From positions 3,348,001 through 3,412,000 of the forward strand of contig JABELC010000005.1 in assembly GCA_028455995.1 (NCBI GenBank): a stretch of DNA of 64,000 nt. Reading direction: 5' to 3'. Of the stretch, positions 12,600-24,110 are shown piece after piece. Source of the DNA: Scleromitrula shiraiana. Taxonomy: Eukaryota; Ascomycota; Leotiomycetes; Helotiales; Sclerotiniaceae. The position numbers were made by a program, and so were the translations under genes. The first letter of the stretch is position 1. Each line of letters begins with the position of its first letter. The notes under the pieces were generated by a model that had not been told where the DNA came from, ran no database searches, and saw nothing but the letters and a program-made list of their open reading frames with translations.

Positions 12600-13405
12600 G
12601 TAGAACACATGGTATGAATTAGATTGCTGCCAGTGAATTAGTGAGGTAGAGGGGAGATGAATGGTTATTATATACATACAAATCTAATTCAGTTTTCTAT
12701 ATTACCATTCTCGAATGATATTAACGAACCAAAAGTATAAAAGATACCCCTTAATTAACAATTCCATACTCGAGTACAATATCCCACCACCACTTACTTA
12801 TTATTCCCCTAAACAGTCACAATACCGATTTTTATACGTATACATATACACAATTCCCAAACCGCCGTTCATTCCACCAATAACGAATTCCCATCACTAC
12901 TATCTCCCATCCATCCATCCCATCCATTCCATTCCAACCCATTCCAATCCAGTCCAAATATCGACAGACTCAGGAATGCACCAATAAACCGCACCACCGT
13001 ATTCTCCCCTCCCTCTACTAGTATCCAAACTCAATTCCCTAAATAATAAATCCCTAATATAATAAATCACCAAATAATTCCATATATCATCCACCTCGAT
13101 ACGAGCTATCGAAGTTATACTCTAAACTCTAATTTCAAACTTAAACACTACCGTACGGTAGCTATAATTAGCGGGTGCTGATTTCTTGACTAGTCATTAT
13201 TGGTATGAGAGGAATCTAAATTCACTTATACTTATACTTATTATACTTATACTCATACATTCCAGCCAAGACAAATCTGATAAATCGGAAATCAGACGGC
13301 ATGCTAGATTCTCATTTTTATGTGTAGAGCGCGTGAACGCCTTTTATTTCATACATCTATTCATCGCCAATAGATCTCTTATTTCATATCATACATCAAA
13401 TCAAT
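12600..13405. other. Intergenic, presumed promoter of the 13406 gene
   Basis: AT-rich, with CCATCCATCC-type short repeats at about 12905-12950 and an ACTTATACTTAT tract at about 13222-13255. No coding sequence was recognised. Confidence 0.4.
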
Positions 13406-14815
13406 ATGATAAAACTATCACTCTTACATTTTCTTCCCTTTCTCCTTATCGCCATACCATCATCTTCAATATCAGTATTAGGGATTCCCACTCCCAACTC
13501 CAATCCCAATTCTAACGACGATCCAAGTTCAAGATCAAGTTCAATAGCAAAATGCCTAAACTACCTCCTCACATCCTCCCATTCCTCCAGCACCAGTATC
13601 TCCGATTTCTGCACTCAATATCTCAATCTCAATCTTGATCTTGATCAGCATCCTCATAATGAAATCGCAACCACTCAAACCAACATCTTGAATCCGCGTA
13701 TTCTTGATCTTGATCATCTACACCTCCACACGGAATGCACTACCCCATCCATCCTCTCAGCATCCTGCGTGCAATTTCTCTCGCATCACTCTCCTCCCCC
13801 AGAACACCGTCATGAGAATGCAGAAATTCCATCTCATCTCCAAACCGCGAATCGACCCCAAAATCGGATAGCTCGGCGCCAACTAGGTGGTCAAACTCCG
13901 CTTGAAAAAGCCGGGTACGATCCTAATTCTCATTCTCATGCAATGCCTAAATCCAAATCCAAATCCAATATCAAGCAACCCCAACCCCCGAATCAAATCC
14001 CAAATTCGAAATCTGAATCGAAATCTCAGACGATCAATATAAACCTCTCGCCAAGCACCAAAGATAAAAAGCCCAACTCAGGTACTCAAATCCAAAATAC
14101 CGGCGGAAACCACGTTCAAAATCCCATATTAAAGACAAAGACAATGCCAATGCCAATACCCAACCTCAACAATCTCCCCTCTGATATCGGTCTTCCGAAA
14201 TCCAAACCGAAATTCAATTCCAAGTTGATCAAACAACCTCAACCACAATCTCAAGCCCAGTCCCAGTCACAACCCCAACCCCAACTCAAGCCCCAATCAC
14301 AACCCGCAAACCCCCAAACCAAAACCATAAATCTAGTCCTAAACCCCCCGACACAAGCCCAAGCGAACGCACAAGCACAAGCGAACGCCCAAGCCCAAAT
14401 GAACGCCCAAGCCCAAGGACCAAAACCTCCCAACACCCACTCCAAGATAAAGCTAACCGGCCATCCGCAAGCAAGGGAGGGGGGCATACGATTAGATAAT
14501 GGTAATAAGCCGGGGGTATTGCGGCGGCCTGGTGGGGTGATGAAAGGGGGGACAGGGAACGAGGAGGATAAAAAATGGAAGAAGATAAAAGTGAAGCTTC
14601 AAGGGAAACCGAAATTATGGGGGGAGATTGAGGGGGCGGTGGAGAGGGGGAAGGATAGAGATGTGGGGGAGGGGGGTAAGAAGGGTGATGGTGATGATGA
14701 AGAAGAAGAAGAAGAAGAAGAAGAAGAAAAAAGGAGAAAATTACGAGCCCAATGGTCCGCCAAAGGGTTAGTAGGTGGGAAGAAGATAGGGGGGTCGAAG
14801 ATCCATTTATTTTAA
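13406..14815 (+). CDS. Secreted low-complexity protein, Pro/Gln/Asn-rich
   Basis: A single-exon frame of 469 residues. Residues 1-26 form a typical signal peptide (MIKLSLLHFLPFLLIAIPSS, then a small-residue cleavage area). Residues 27-130 hold four cysteines (50, 69, 111, 121), enough for two disulfides. Residues 150-360 are low-complexity: SKSKSK, QPQSQAQSQSQ and AQANAQAQ runs, partly true microsatellite coding. A glutamate run of about 11 lies near residue 432, then a basic end. The last 340 bases are strongly G-rich on the coding strand. It could be a cell-wall or effector-like protein; no known domain is visible. The intact frame over repetitive DNA and the signal peptide support a real gene. 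Function is unknown. Confidence 0.65.
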   Translation: MIKLSLLHFLPFLLIAIPSSSISVLGIPTPNSNPNSNDDPSSRSSSIAKCLNYLLTSSHSSSTSISDFCTQYLNLNLDLDQHPHNEIATTQTNILNPRILDLDHLHLHTECTTPSILSASCVQFLSHHSPPPEHRHENAEIPSHLQTANRPQNRIARRQLGGQTPLEKAGYDPNSHSHAMPKSKSKSNIKQPQPPNQIPNSKSESKSQTININLSPSTKDKKPNSGTQIQNTGGNHVQNPILKTKTMPMPIPNLNNLPSDIGLPKSKPKFNSKLIKQPQPQSQAQSQSQPQPQLKPQSQPANPQTKTINLVLNPPTQAQANAQAQANAQAQMNAQAQGPKPPNTHSKIKLTGHPQAREGGIRLDNGNKPGVLRRPGGVMKGGTGNEEDKKWKKIKVKLQGKPKLWGEIEGAVERGKDRDVGEGGKKGDGDDEEEEEEEEEEKRRKLRAQWSAKGLVGGKKIGGSKIHLF

Positions 14816-16106
14816 ATGAAATGAAATAAAATGAAATAATAAAGAAGAAATAATAAAGAAGAAAACAAGCATCATAAGTCCGGAGTGTAAGATGTACAAG
14901 AATCAATACATCCAAAAGAACAAAAATGCACGAATCCGCTTAAGAATTGCCAATTCTCAATTCCCAATTCCCGATTCCCGATTCCTAATATATCTATCTA
15001 TCAATCAGATAGATCTAGCTGATCTATACATATCGATATATCGATAAAACCGTGCATTACTTACTTACTTACATACATACATACATACAAACATAAATAA
15101 ACAATCCTCTCAACACCCCCATATCCATCCCTCCATCCCTCCATCCCTCCATCATCCATGCATCCATCATCCATCATCCATCAACACTCAAACTCACAAA
15201 CAAACAAACAAACCCAAACTCCCATCCACCGAAATCCATTTTTCTATTTTTCTATTTTTCCATCAATACTCAAGTCTAGTCTAGTCTAATCAAGAGAATG
15301 AAAAAAAATGATCTAAATGATCAAATCATCTAAATGATCAAATTCAAATTACACGACGTGGAATAATTAATTAATTGATTGATTGATTGATTGATTACTA
15401 ATAAATCTTATCTTATCTCATCTTATCTTATCTCATCTTATCTTAAAAAAAGAAATACTCGTTCTATTATAAAATTAGAGTTGAAGATGGGGAATTATGG
15501 AGGTATGTATGAATGTAATATATATATATATATATATATATAAATAGCTTCTGAATTGGTGATTTCTTTTGTTCCTTGTTGTTATACTAGATAGATAGAT
15601 AGATGGATGGATGGATGGATGGATAGATGGATGGATGGATGGATAAAGTGGTTTGTTTGTTTTAGTTCGGTTTGATTTGATATGATATGATATGATATGA
15701 TTTGATTTGATATAATTTGATATGATTTGATTTGATATAATTTGATATGATTTGATTTGATTTGATTTAATATGATTTAATCCATATAAAGACGTAAATA
15801 CGCCATTATCCTACCCTACCCTATGCTTTCTTATACTTTCTTTCGGATCCTATCTTAACTCAAACTTAACGTATCCTTTCCTTTCCTTTCATATTCTACT
15901 ATAATAGCATCAATCCAGTTCAGAATTCAGCATGCGTCTATTTCACAACACAACACAACACATCGCATGCTTACGACGACCTTTTTTTCCGTTTTTGTGT
16001 CTCTCCCTTCATTCTCCATCCATCTTCTTTTATAATCTCTCCCCACATTCGTCATACCTACCCCAAAACCTCAACCTCAACCTCAACTTCAACCTCAACG
16101 TCAGTC
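14816..16106. repeat. Intergenic microsatellite cluster
   Basis: Between convergent genes lie many simple repeats: ATCCATCC and CCATCATCC (15125-15180), GATTGATT (about 15374-15396), CTTAT/CTCAT pentamers (15408-15445), a TA run (15519-15543), GATA/GGAT (15589-15646), TTTGATATGA-type decamers (15665-15780) and CAACCT hexamers (16068-16105). The last run enters the 3' flank of the oxysterol-binding gene. No gene was seen. Confidence 0.8.
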
Positions 16107-17496
16107 TCAAGCCTTAAACTCCCCCGCAATACTATCCGCAGCAGCCACATTTTTCCTCCCCCCCTGCTCCGCAACAACCTGAACATTCTCCGCCGAAACC
16201 TTAACATGAACCTGTTCCCCTCCACCCACACCCACACTCGCACCATTCCCATTGCCATTCCCATTCCCCTTCGCCTCCCACCTCCTCGCCTTCTCCTCAT
16301 CAAATCTCCAAATCCCCCCCGTCTTATCCGCATCCGCAGCTAACGAAATAACTGGGCCCAGGCTATTCAAAACAGCATCACTCTCCACCCTAGTAAAATA
16401 TCTCCTCTCCCAAACCCTCCCCTCATTTTTCTCCTTAATTCTCCATTCCCTCTGCTCAACTTCTATCTTTCCCTTTTCCGCCCCCGTCGTATCCATATCA
16501 CCCGCCGCAATCGCAGCCGCGACTTTTGACCACGCGCGACGGGACTCCATGGGATCTTGTTCTTCGATGGGTGCGATGATTAGGGGTGTCGTGGGGGAAT
16601 TGTCCGCATCGTATGTATCGACGATTTCGCTCTTTTTGCCACCTTCTCTAATTTCGAACGATTTGGTCCATTGCCCATTGACCGTGTAGAGGATTTCTTT
16701 TTCCTTGCCGGTTGGGTACAGTGTTGCGGTGAAACTGTTCTTTTTACCGGATAGCCAGCCTTTTCCACTGTAGTCGATCTTGGCAGTGTATCCTGAACTA
16801 CTGGTGATGTATGTTTTATCGTTGAGTTCGACGAAAGGAGAACCGAATATTAATCCTTCGATATGAAGATTTGGAAGGGTAATTAGGTATGTTTCGTTGT
16901 AGGCTGGAATACTGAAGACTGCATGACCAATTTGTTTGACATTGATTGTACGAGAGAAAGAAGCCTTCTGAGCATTGTAACCTTGTAAATACACGCCATG
17001 TTTCTTATTGGAAATTTGATATGCGGTAGCAGGAGGATGATGGCTATCAAATGGATTAGAAAGATTCTATTGACACTATCCGCCACAAGAATAAAATAAC
17101 ATACCTAACTTGCTCCGAAATCAACTCAGTAGTTCCACAAGAATCAACCCATTTTCCAAGGAATAATTCTCCCAAGAAAGGATTGAGAGGTTTCTTTTCA
17201 TTTCCAAACTTCTCACTTCGACTCGCATATTGTTGTTTCAAGGTACTAAGGAACCATTTTAAAACCAAAAGAGCCCGTTTTTGAGGATCTTTCTCTGCGG
17301 CGGGTGCGACGAAAATTGATGGATGTTCTGCCCAATATGAAGAGAATTCAACTAAAGATGTTGAAGAGAGAATAAATGGTGGTGCTGTTAATGAAGATAA
17401 ATCTCCAGAGAATGAAGCGATAGACTTTAAGAAGGCACTCCAAGATCCCTTATTTTGTGCAGATATACCTGCTCCTTCGGTTTCGTTTGAAGACAT
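16107..17496 (-). CDS. Oxysterol-binding protein, short Kes1/Osh4 type
   Basis: Two exons on the minus strand, 17496-17105 and 17043-16107, with a 61-base intron (gtatgt...gatag), give 442 residues. The intron splits the family signature EQVSHHPP (about residues 128-135) inside its serine. Other landmarks are NPFLGELFLGKW before it and FGSPFVELNDKTYI and YSGKGWLSGKKN after it. There is no PH domain or ankyrin repeat, and the length fits the Kes1/Osh4 group, which exchanges sterol and PI4P between membranes and acts at the Golgi in yeast. The C-terminal end has a GNGNGNGNG run and a glycine/valine stretch coded by G-rich DNA. The start MSSNETEG is the first ATG of the exon. Assignment is firm at family level. 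Confidence 0.93.
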
Positions 17497-19852
17497 TTGA
17501 ATTATTTCGTGGTATTGATGGGTTTGATATTGTATGAATTTGGAGGTTTTAGGATTGTGAATCCTTAAATTAAGATGCAGTCTTAATGAAATTCAAATTA
17601 ATAAGTCTTGATCAAAATATCAAAAAGGATAAGTAAAAGTATTTCTCGTTCTTGTTCTTATACTGTAATTATTTGAATAGAAGTAATGCCTGTAGCAGGG
17701 GAAGAAGTAGAAGAAGAAGAAGAAGTAGAAGAGGAAGAAGAAGAAGTAGACGTGTAGTGTAGTGTAGTGTAGTGTAGTGTATTGTAATTGTAGTGTAGTA
17801 TATTATAGTATAGTATAGTATAGAACAATTAAACCGCCTTAATAAATCCTTCTACTAAAACTATAACTATTATAATAAACTGGCGGTGGTGGTGGTGGTG
17901 GTGGTCTTGATTCTTGTTGATCTTGTAGAAGGGAGTTGGTTCCAATTCTTGAGTTGCAGTTCGAGTTTAAGCCAGAGTGACCAGAATGACTATTTTGTCT
18001 TTGCTTTATCATAATTTATTCATTTATTTATGTATATATTTAATTTATCTATTTATTTATCTATTCTCTCCACATATATACTATAATACGTACCACCTAG
18101 GTACTCATCACACATATATTCTCATAAAAAAAAAGTTGCCCCTCAATTCAACTTCCAGGGTTTTTCTTAACAATTGCATAATAATAAATCAATCCAGTTA
18201 TAGCGTTACCAAGTAGCGATTGTGGAGACCATCATCCACTTGAGACTATAATTGATACCAATTGACACCTGGGCAAGCTGGGCAGCTAATCTCTTACCAA
18301 TTGATATCATATGCACAGCCTTCTTGCCAATTCATCCGGATAAATTGTACCTGCAGAAAATACTTGATACAATTCCCCCATTCCCATCCCAGGAAATAGG
18401 GAGAGTACTCGTATTCTTACATAGAAAATCCCCAGCTAGATAGATATCGTACAGGTTTCTATAAACGGTATATTCTATTTTACTTTTCTAAACCACAATA
18501 TAATACAATATAATACAATACGAAATTATATATACATCTCCTCTCCTCTCCTCTCCTCTCCTCTCCTCTCCTCTCCTCTCCTCTCCTCTCCTCTGCTCTC
18601 CTCTGCTCTCCTCTCTCCCACACACATACACACAAACATACAAACAAACAAACCATCCACCAATCATATAAACAATCATAAATCCACTAATAAATCCCTC
18701 AATCTAATAATCTAACATAACAAATAAACAAACCATAATATACTCGAGCTCACTATATAATATCACATCCATCCATCCATCCATCCATCCATCCATCCAT
18801 CCATCCATCTCCACTCACAAGGCACAATACCTTACATGACACGAATCATCAAATCAGTCCCCCTTTTACAATGGGTTGACTTATTTGATTTATATCTATC
18901 TAAACCATCCATCCATCAATCCATCAATCCATCCATCAATCCATCAAAACCATATAACCACCCACCCACCTACCACACAAAATAAAAAAAATAAAAAAGT
19001 ACATCTTCATCCCCATCCCCATCCCCATCCCCATCTCCAAGATCCCCCTTTTCCATTTCCAATCCCCATCTCCCAATCCCCATCTCCCATCTCCCAACCC
19101 ATCTCCCATTCCCATCCTCATCTCAAGCCCCGATCACCAATCCCCAAGCACCAAGCCCCAAGCACCAAGCTAAATAACTAATCCAGTCCTGACTTATATA
19201 AGTTAATTAATATCCCATTCATTCATTCATTCATTCACCACGTTACCGTATGAATCACCAAACCACAAACTCCAAATACAACAAATAAGTTATAAAGAAT
19301 TGAAGAATTGAAGAATTGAAAAAATCAATTTAGATTAAAACACAAATTAGATATTCTATGATTAAGAAGCAAGGAAGCAAGCAAGTAAGGAAGCAAGCAA
19401 GCAACATTTGAAAAAAAAAATTATATATATATATATATATGTATTTCATGGTTACTTTATGCCGTACATTGTTGTTAATTGATATACATTGGATATGATA
19501 TGGTAGTTGTGATGGCGAGGTTCATTTGTTGTTGAGATAGAAGAAGAATAATAAGAACGACCTTATAGGAGCTGATTTAACACATTCGTTTTTCAATTCA
19601 CACATTATCACATCACATCACATCCAATATAACATCGCATCATTAAATAACGAGTATTTCAATTCAATTCATTGCATTCATTTATTGGTCTCCCCCTAAC
19701 CATCCACCATCCACCAACCATCCCATCCGTACTTCGCCATGTAATGTATTTCATCATAACAATGTCATATCTTTAAACCGTGCAATGTTTCGAAACGTAG
19801 AATGAACAACAATAACAACAACAACAACAACTTCATGGTAGCCATGATACGC
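17497..19852. repeat. Intergenic region with dense microsatellites
   Basis: About 2.4 kb without a gene. It carries GAAGAA (17702-17748), GTGTA pentamers (about 17755-17785), GGT (17883-17905), CTCTC pentamers (about 18539-18607), CCAT (about 18766-18808), CCCCAT (about 19008-19035), ATTC (about 19216-19235) and a TA run (about 19422-19441). Frames crossing these tracts are artefacts. Confidence 0.8.
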
Positions 19853-21144
19853 TTATAGCTGTCCTGCAGTGTTGAAATCCTCAAGTCCCTCCTTGAGACG
19901 GATAGACATGGTTTTCTCTCCCTCACGAACCCAGACTGTAAAATATTAGCATGCGAATAAGTGCAGAAGAAATGGGAAAACTCACCTCTTGGGTCGAACT
20001 TCTTCTTGTTTGGCTTGTCGGCTCCATCTGGGTTACCGACTGGTGTCATGAGGTAATCCTTGTTGGTGAGAATGAAGTCTCTGATACCGCTGAGGTAAGC
20101 GAATTGCATATCGGTATCAAGGTTGACCTTAACAACACCGTATGAGATGGCGTCCTTGAACTCTTGCTTGGAGGATCCAGATCCACCGTGGAAGACTAAG
20201 AAGACTGGCTTATCTTCCTTAGCTCCAATGGCATCCTTAACGTGCTTTTGGTGCTTGCCGAGAAGCTCTGGGTGAAGCTTAACGTTTCCTGGCTTGTAAA
20301 CACCGTGAACATTACCGAAACCAGCGGCAATGGAGAAGTATGGGGAGATTGGGGAAAGAGCTTGGTAGATAGCAAGGATATCTTCTGGTTGAGTGTAAAG
20401 GGAGTTGTTGTCAACATCTTCGTTGTTGACACCATCTTCCTCACCACCGGTGATACCGATTTCCTATAAGTTTGTTAGCCATAATTTTAAGTACCAATTA
20501 TATATTAGCTTACCATCTCGAGCCATTGCTTCATTGGTGCGGCTCTCTTCAAGTACTTGGCGGTGGTTTGAATGTTGTAGTCAACCTCCTCTTCACTCAA
20601 ATCGATCATGTGAGAAGAGAACAATGGCTCTCCGTGTTGCTCGAAGTATTTCTCATCAGCATCGAGGAGACCATCTAACCAAGGAAGAAGCTTCTTGGCG
20701 CAGTGATCGGTGTGAAGAACAACTGGGATACCATATGCTGGTGCAATGGCACGAATGTAGTGAGCACCGGCGATACCACCAGCAATGGAAGCCTCTTGGC
20801 TACCGTTTGCAACACCCTATCGAACATTAACTTATGATATTTTTATTGAGGATATTGGGAATTTCCAACCTTTCCGGCGAAGTAAGCGGCACCACCTTGG
20901 GACATTTGGAGGATGATTGGAGCTTTGGCATCGCGAGCAGCTTCTAAAGATGCTACAACGGTAGATGAAGAGGTAACGTTCTGCGAATATTAGTTTCTCT
21001 TCATAACATCGTCTCCTTGTGAATTCGAATACATACAATGGCAGGAATGGCAAATTTGTGCTCTTGAGCATAGTTGAAAAGCTTAAGGACATCATCACCA
21101 ACGATGACTCCGGACTTTCTGCTGAGAACGTCGAGGGCACCCAT
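19853..21144 (-). CDS. fba1: Fructose-bisphosphate aldolase, class II
   Basis: Five exons on the minus strand: 21144-21037, 20980-20870, 20816-20514, 20463-19986 and 19935-19853. All have GT-AG borders and matching phases, giving 360 residues, the usual length of fungal class II aldolase. This zinc enzyme splits fructose 1,6-bisphosphate into dihydroxyacetone phosphate and glyceraldehyde 3-phosphate in glycolysis and makes it in gluconeogenesis, in the cytosol. Visible landmarks are SQGGAAYFAGKG, HTDHCAKK (residues 108-115; catalytic Asp110 and zinc ligand His111 by family analogy), GFGNVHGVYKPGNV, FHGGSGSS and KVNLDTDMQ. The start MGALDVLSRKSG matches the family. A CT-rich leader lies on the coding strand upstream, as in many highly expressed fungal genes. 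Confidence 0.97.
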
Positions 21145-21284
21145 ATTGTTATATTGTAATTTTTAATTGAAAGTAATTGTTTAGAAAAAGGGGGTATCTT
21201 AATTATTCCAAAGAAATCAGTAAAGTTGTTATGATATGAAATATTTGGAAGAGATGAAAAAGGTTTTCTCAAGAGTAAAGCAAG

Positions 21285-21325
21285 GAAAGAGAGAGAGAGA
21301 GAGGAAGAGGAAGAGGAGGGGTGGA
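21285..21325 (-). promoter_or_regulatory. CT-rich tract upstream of the aldolase start
   Basis: On the plus strand this is a GAGAGAGAGAGAGAGG and GAAGAGGAAGAGG tract, so the aldolase coding strand reads as an uninterrupted CT-rich run about 140-180 bases before the ATG. Such tracts are known near transcription starts of strongly expressed filamentous-fungal genes; the role here is inferred. Confidence 0.5.
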
Positions 21326-22466
21326 GTAATTCCCTTTTTTCAGGACCGATAAGTGTAAAATGACGCTAGTAGTGGGGTTGTTTGTTTCCAATCCTCAACG
21401 AGTTGTTGGCTATGACAATCCATCTATCATGTGACAAGCCATCTATCATGAAAAAGAAAAAAAATATATATATATATATATATATATACATATGTATATG
21501 GAGAATTGAATGTGATATATGGGAATAAAAGTGACGTACCTTTTTTGTTTTGTTACTCTGATGTCAACTGATGGTATAATGTTTTAATGTATCAATGTTT
21601 TGATGCAAACTTTTTATATGTAGATCAATATAAAAATCAATTCTTTTTCCCGCTTGAAAAGAATCATCAAAGCTATTTAAATAGCGGTAATAATAATAAT
21701 AATAATAATAATAGCCCTTTAATCGAGGCAGTACAAGTGGGGTTTCCGGCGAAATTGATGGAATTGACCTCATACTTTTTCTATTGCCGAAGAAACCACG
21801 GCGAGATCCTCCGATCTTTGTTGAATAATCTTCTTCCCCCCTCATGCAATGATATATATGCAGCTAGGGCAAGTAATAATATTCTTCCGGTAATAAATGG
21901 CTTCTGGTTCGTTCTATCAAGTAAATGATGCTTGGCGACGGGAAGGTAGAGGGAGGATCATAATTGTCATAGGGAACGAATCTTAAAGGACAAGACTGTT
22001 ATGAAGCATGCTGTTAATTATATGCATACTTCAATCGAGCTGAAAGTCAAGCATGAGGAGAAATACTTTTTCCTTCCCGTTCTTCATGCAAGGCAGGTGT
22101 ATGGCCCGAAGGATTGGGACCAATGAGGGACCTTGCGAATCAACACTCAAGGTTTCTTTCTGCGAATGATTCTTGATTTACTGGTGTTCCATTCGATATC
22201 TTGTCAGTTGAATCCGTTGCTTTAACAGCAATTCAGATACATATATGAGAAGACTAAGTTTGGCATCATTGATAGAGCCTTGGTCCAAACTGAGGGTTTG
22301 TATTCTGTACTCGTATGCAATACGAGTATAGATAGAAGTTTTATCATTTCTCTCCATATCTCATAGATTTTTGAAAGCTTTTACAATTCCTTGTTCAGAG
22401 ACAAAAAATTGGTATATTACACCGATGAACGCAACTTGGTATCTATACATTCTATAACCTAGCATT
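21326..22466. other. Intergenic, no gene seen
   Basis: Contains a TA run (about 21465-21488) and an AAT run (about 21689-21711). No frame looks coding. It is the upstream side of the aldolase and the 3' side of the ribosomal protein gene. Confidence 0.55.
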
Positions 22467-23433
22467 CTAATCTTGAGAATTAACTTTAATCGTCCTTCTG
22501 ATGGAATCAGGAGCTCCCTTAACCCTAATATCAATCTCAAATACACCGAGATACTTGACACGATCTTTCTCCTTGTCATCAGTCTCCTCCACAAATGTAA
22601 TATCTTCTGCCGAGAAGACTACTCGTCTCCCCTCTTCATCCTCTGCCAAAGCAGCTTTCATATTTTGAACGATATCTTCTGTCGACACTGAACCATAGAT
22701 AGGCTGGGGTCCATTTGCCACATTTCCTCTTGCCGCAGCCGAGAGGACTGATGATGCTGGTAGAGATGGAGATCTAACCTGCATAATCGGTGAAGGGATT
22801 GAAATAACAGGTCGGAAGAAATCGAGAGTGGGTGGTAGTAGATTTGATAAAAGTTCCATGGAGCGTTCGGGCTACATAGAATGAAAATTAGCAAACCATT
22901 GATTCTAATTTGTTGAAGAATATAACATAGCCTTACGCTCAATAATTCAAGCTCAAATGGCTTAACCACAGGTTGAGCTGGCGTCGACACACGAGGCTTC
23001 TTTTCTTCTGGTTCAGATGGAATTTCAATCGTTGTCTTGATCTGAGGTCTTCGAACTCCATATGTGCTATCAGGAGGAGCTACAATTTTCCTCGAACCAA
23101 GTGCCTCTAGCTCAGCAGGCGTCACATAAACAGCCTGCTTCTTTGGATACCATTTATTTCGCATCAATCCCGGCGGTACTTGAACCATACGTCCTAGGTA
23201 ATAGTCAGTTTCGAAAACTCAATATATTACTGGTATATCTGACCTTTCCTGCCATACCCAGGCATTGAGCTCAGTAACCTAACCGTCACAGCATTATCTT
23301 TTTCTTTCGCAAGCTGTTTCTTCCCTCGAATTTGTTGCCCAGCCGGGAATAGTAACCCATCTCCCAAGCTACTTGTTGTGCAACGGAGACATGATAGGCA
23401 AGACGGTGCCCGAGATTGTAATAACGATGCCAT
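22467..23433 (-). CDS. Mitochondrial large-subunit ribosomal protein, bL9 type (MRPL50-like)
   Basis: Three minus-strand exons, 23433-23244, 23193-22937 and 22871-22467, give 283 residues. Donors are gtcaga and gtaagg. The first 35 residues (MASLLQSRAPSCLSC onward) are basic and lack acidic residues, as expected for a mitochondrial presequence. The mature start resembles the bL9 N-terminal domain: VTVRLLSSMPGYGRKG, then MVQVPPGLMRNKWYPKKQAVY, where an RNA-binding loop is followed by the helix that leads into the linker. The rest is fungal-specific and ends IRRTIKVNSQD. An in-frame ATG nine codons upstream (23460) is possible, but MASLLQ gives the better presequence. It is transcribed in the same direction as the aldolase and divergent from the deubiquitinase gene. 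Confidence 0.85.
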
Positions 23434-23460
23434 TGCGATCAATTCTAAAAAGAATCTCAT

Positions 23461-24110
23461 TCAAGCTCTCTCTACATGCAAGCAAAATATCTGGGTTCAT
23501 AAATTAATACACCCACGCCTCTGGTGCGCGCCCACACCCCATTGAGTGCTCGGCAAATCGGGTAAACTCCATTCCACTCCGAGCCACCGAGCAGCGGACT
23601 CTCACTTGGTCTATGAAGAGAATGAACTTTTGTTCTTTCAATACTCTCCACGATAATTACAATGAGAATTTTGTAAATATCTTCATTTACATACCACCTT
23701 CAACATATGTGCATGGCAGCACAAGTTCTAATTGTACCTGTAGAAGGAGTTTTTGGATCTATTCTGGAATTGGCGCATAATAGATAATTTTCCTTATAGA
23801 TTTCCAGATCGGCACTTGCAGCGGGGACCCTGATTTCTTCCTTTATACTTCCATACTTTCTACTTCCATTTTTTACCTCATTTTTTTTTTATTTGGATAC
23901 AAGATATCTTCTCACATATGCGTAGAAGAGATACTTCTAGTTGAGGACTTGTTCTAGATGGAACGGTAACATTAAAAATCATCTTTCAAATTACTCTAAT
24001 AATCACATTTATCCTCTTTCTCCGAATATTCACTTTTCTAAACTCCGAACTCTCTGCCCTTCTTTTTCACTTTCTACAAATCTTTCTAATTCCTATTGAT
24101 CGTCGACATT
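23461..24110. promoter_or_regulatory. Shared divergent intergenic region
   Basis: The 650 bases separate two genes for mitochondrial proteins that diverge: the bL9-type ribosomal protein on the left and the membrane-anchored deubiquitinase on the right. The half near 24,000 is CT-rich on the plus strand. No specific factor site could be named, so shared control is only a possibility. Confidence 0.4.

Noticed and set aside
14251..14915. Minus-strand frames rich in Trp, Ala, Ser and Pro
   Set aside because: They are antisense to repeat-coded parts of the secreted protein gene and start in its 3' flank.
18488..18679. CRISPR-like or satellite-like regular array
   Set aside because: It is a plain CTCTC pentamer microsatellite without spacers.
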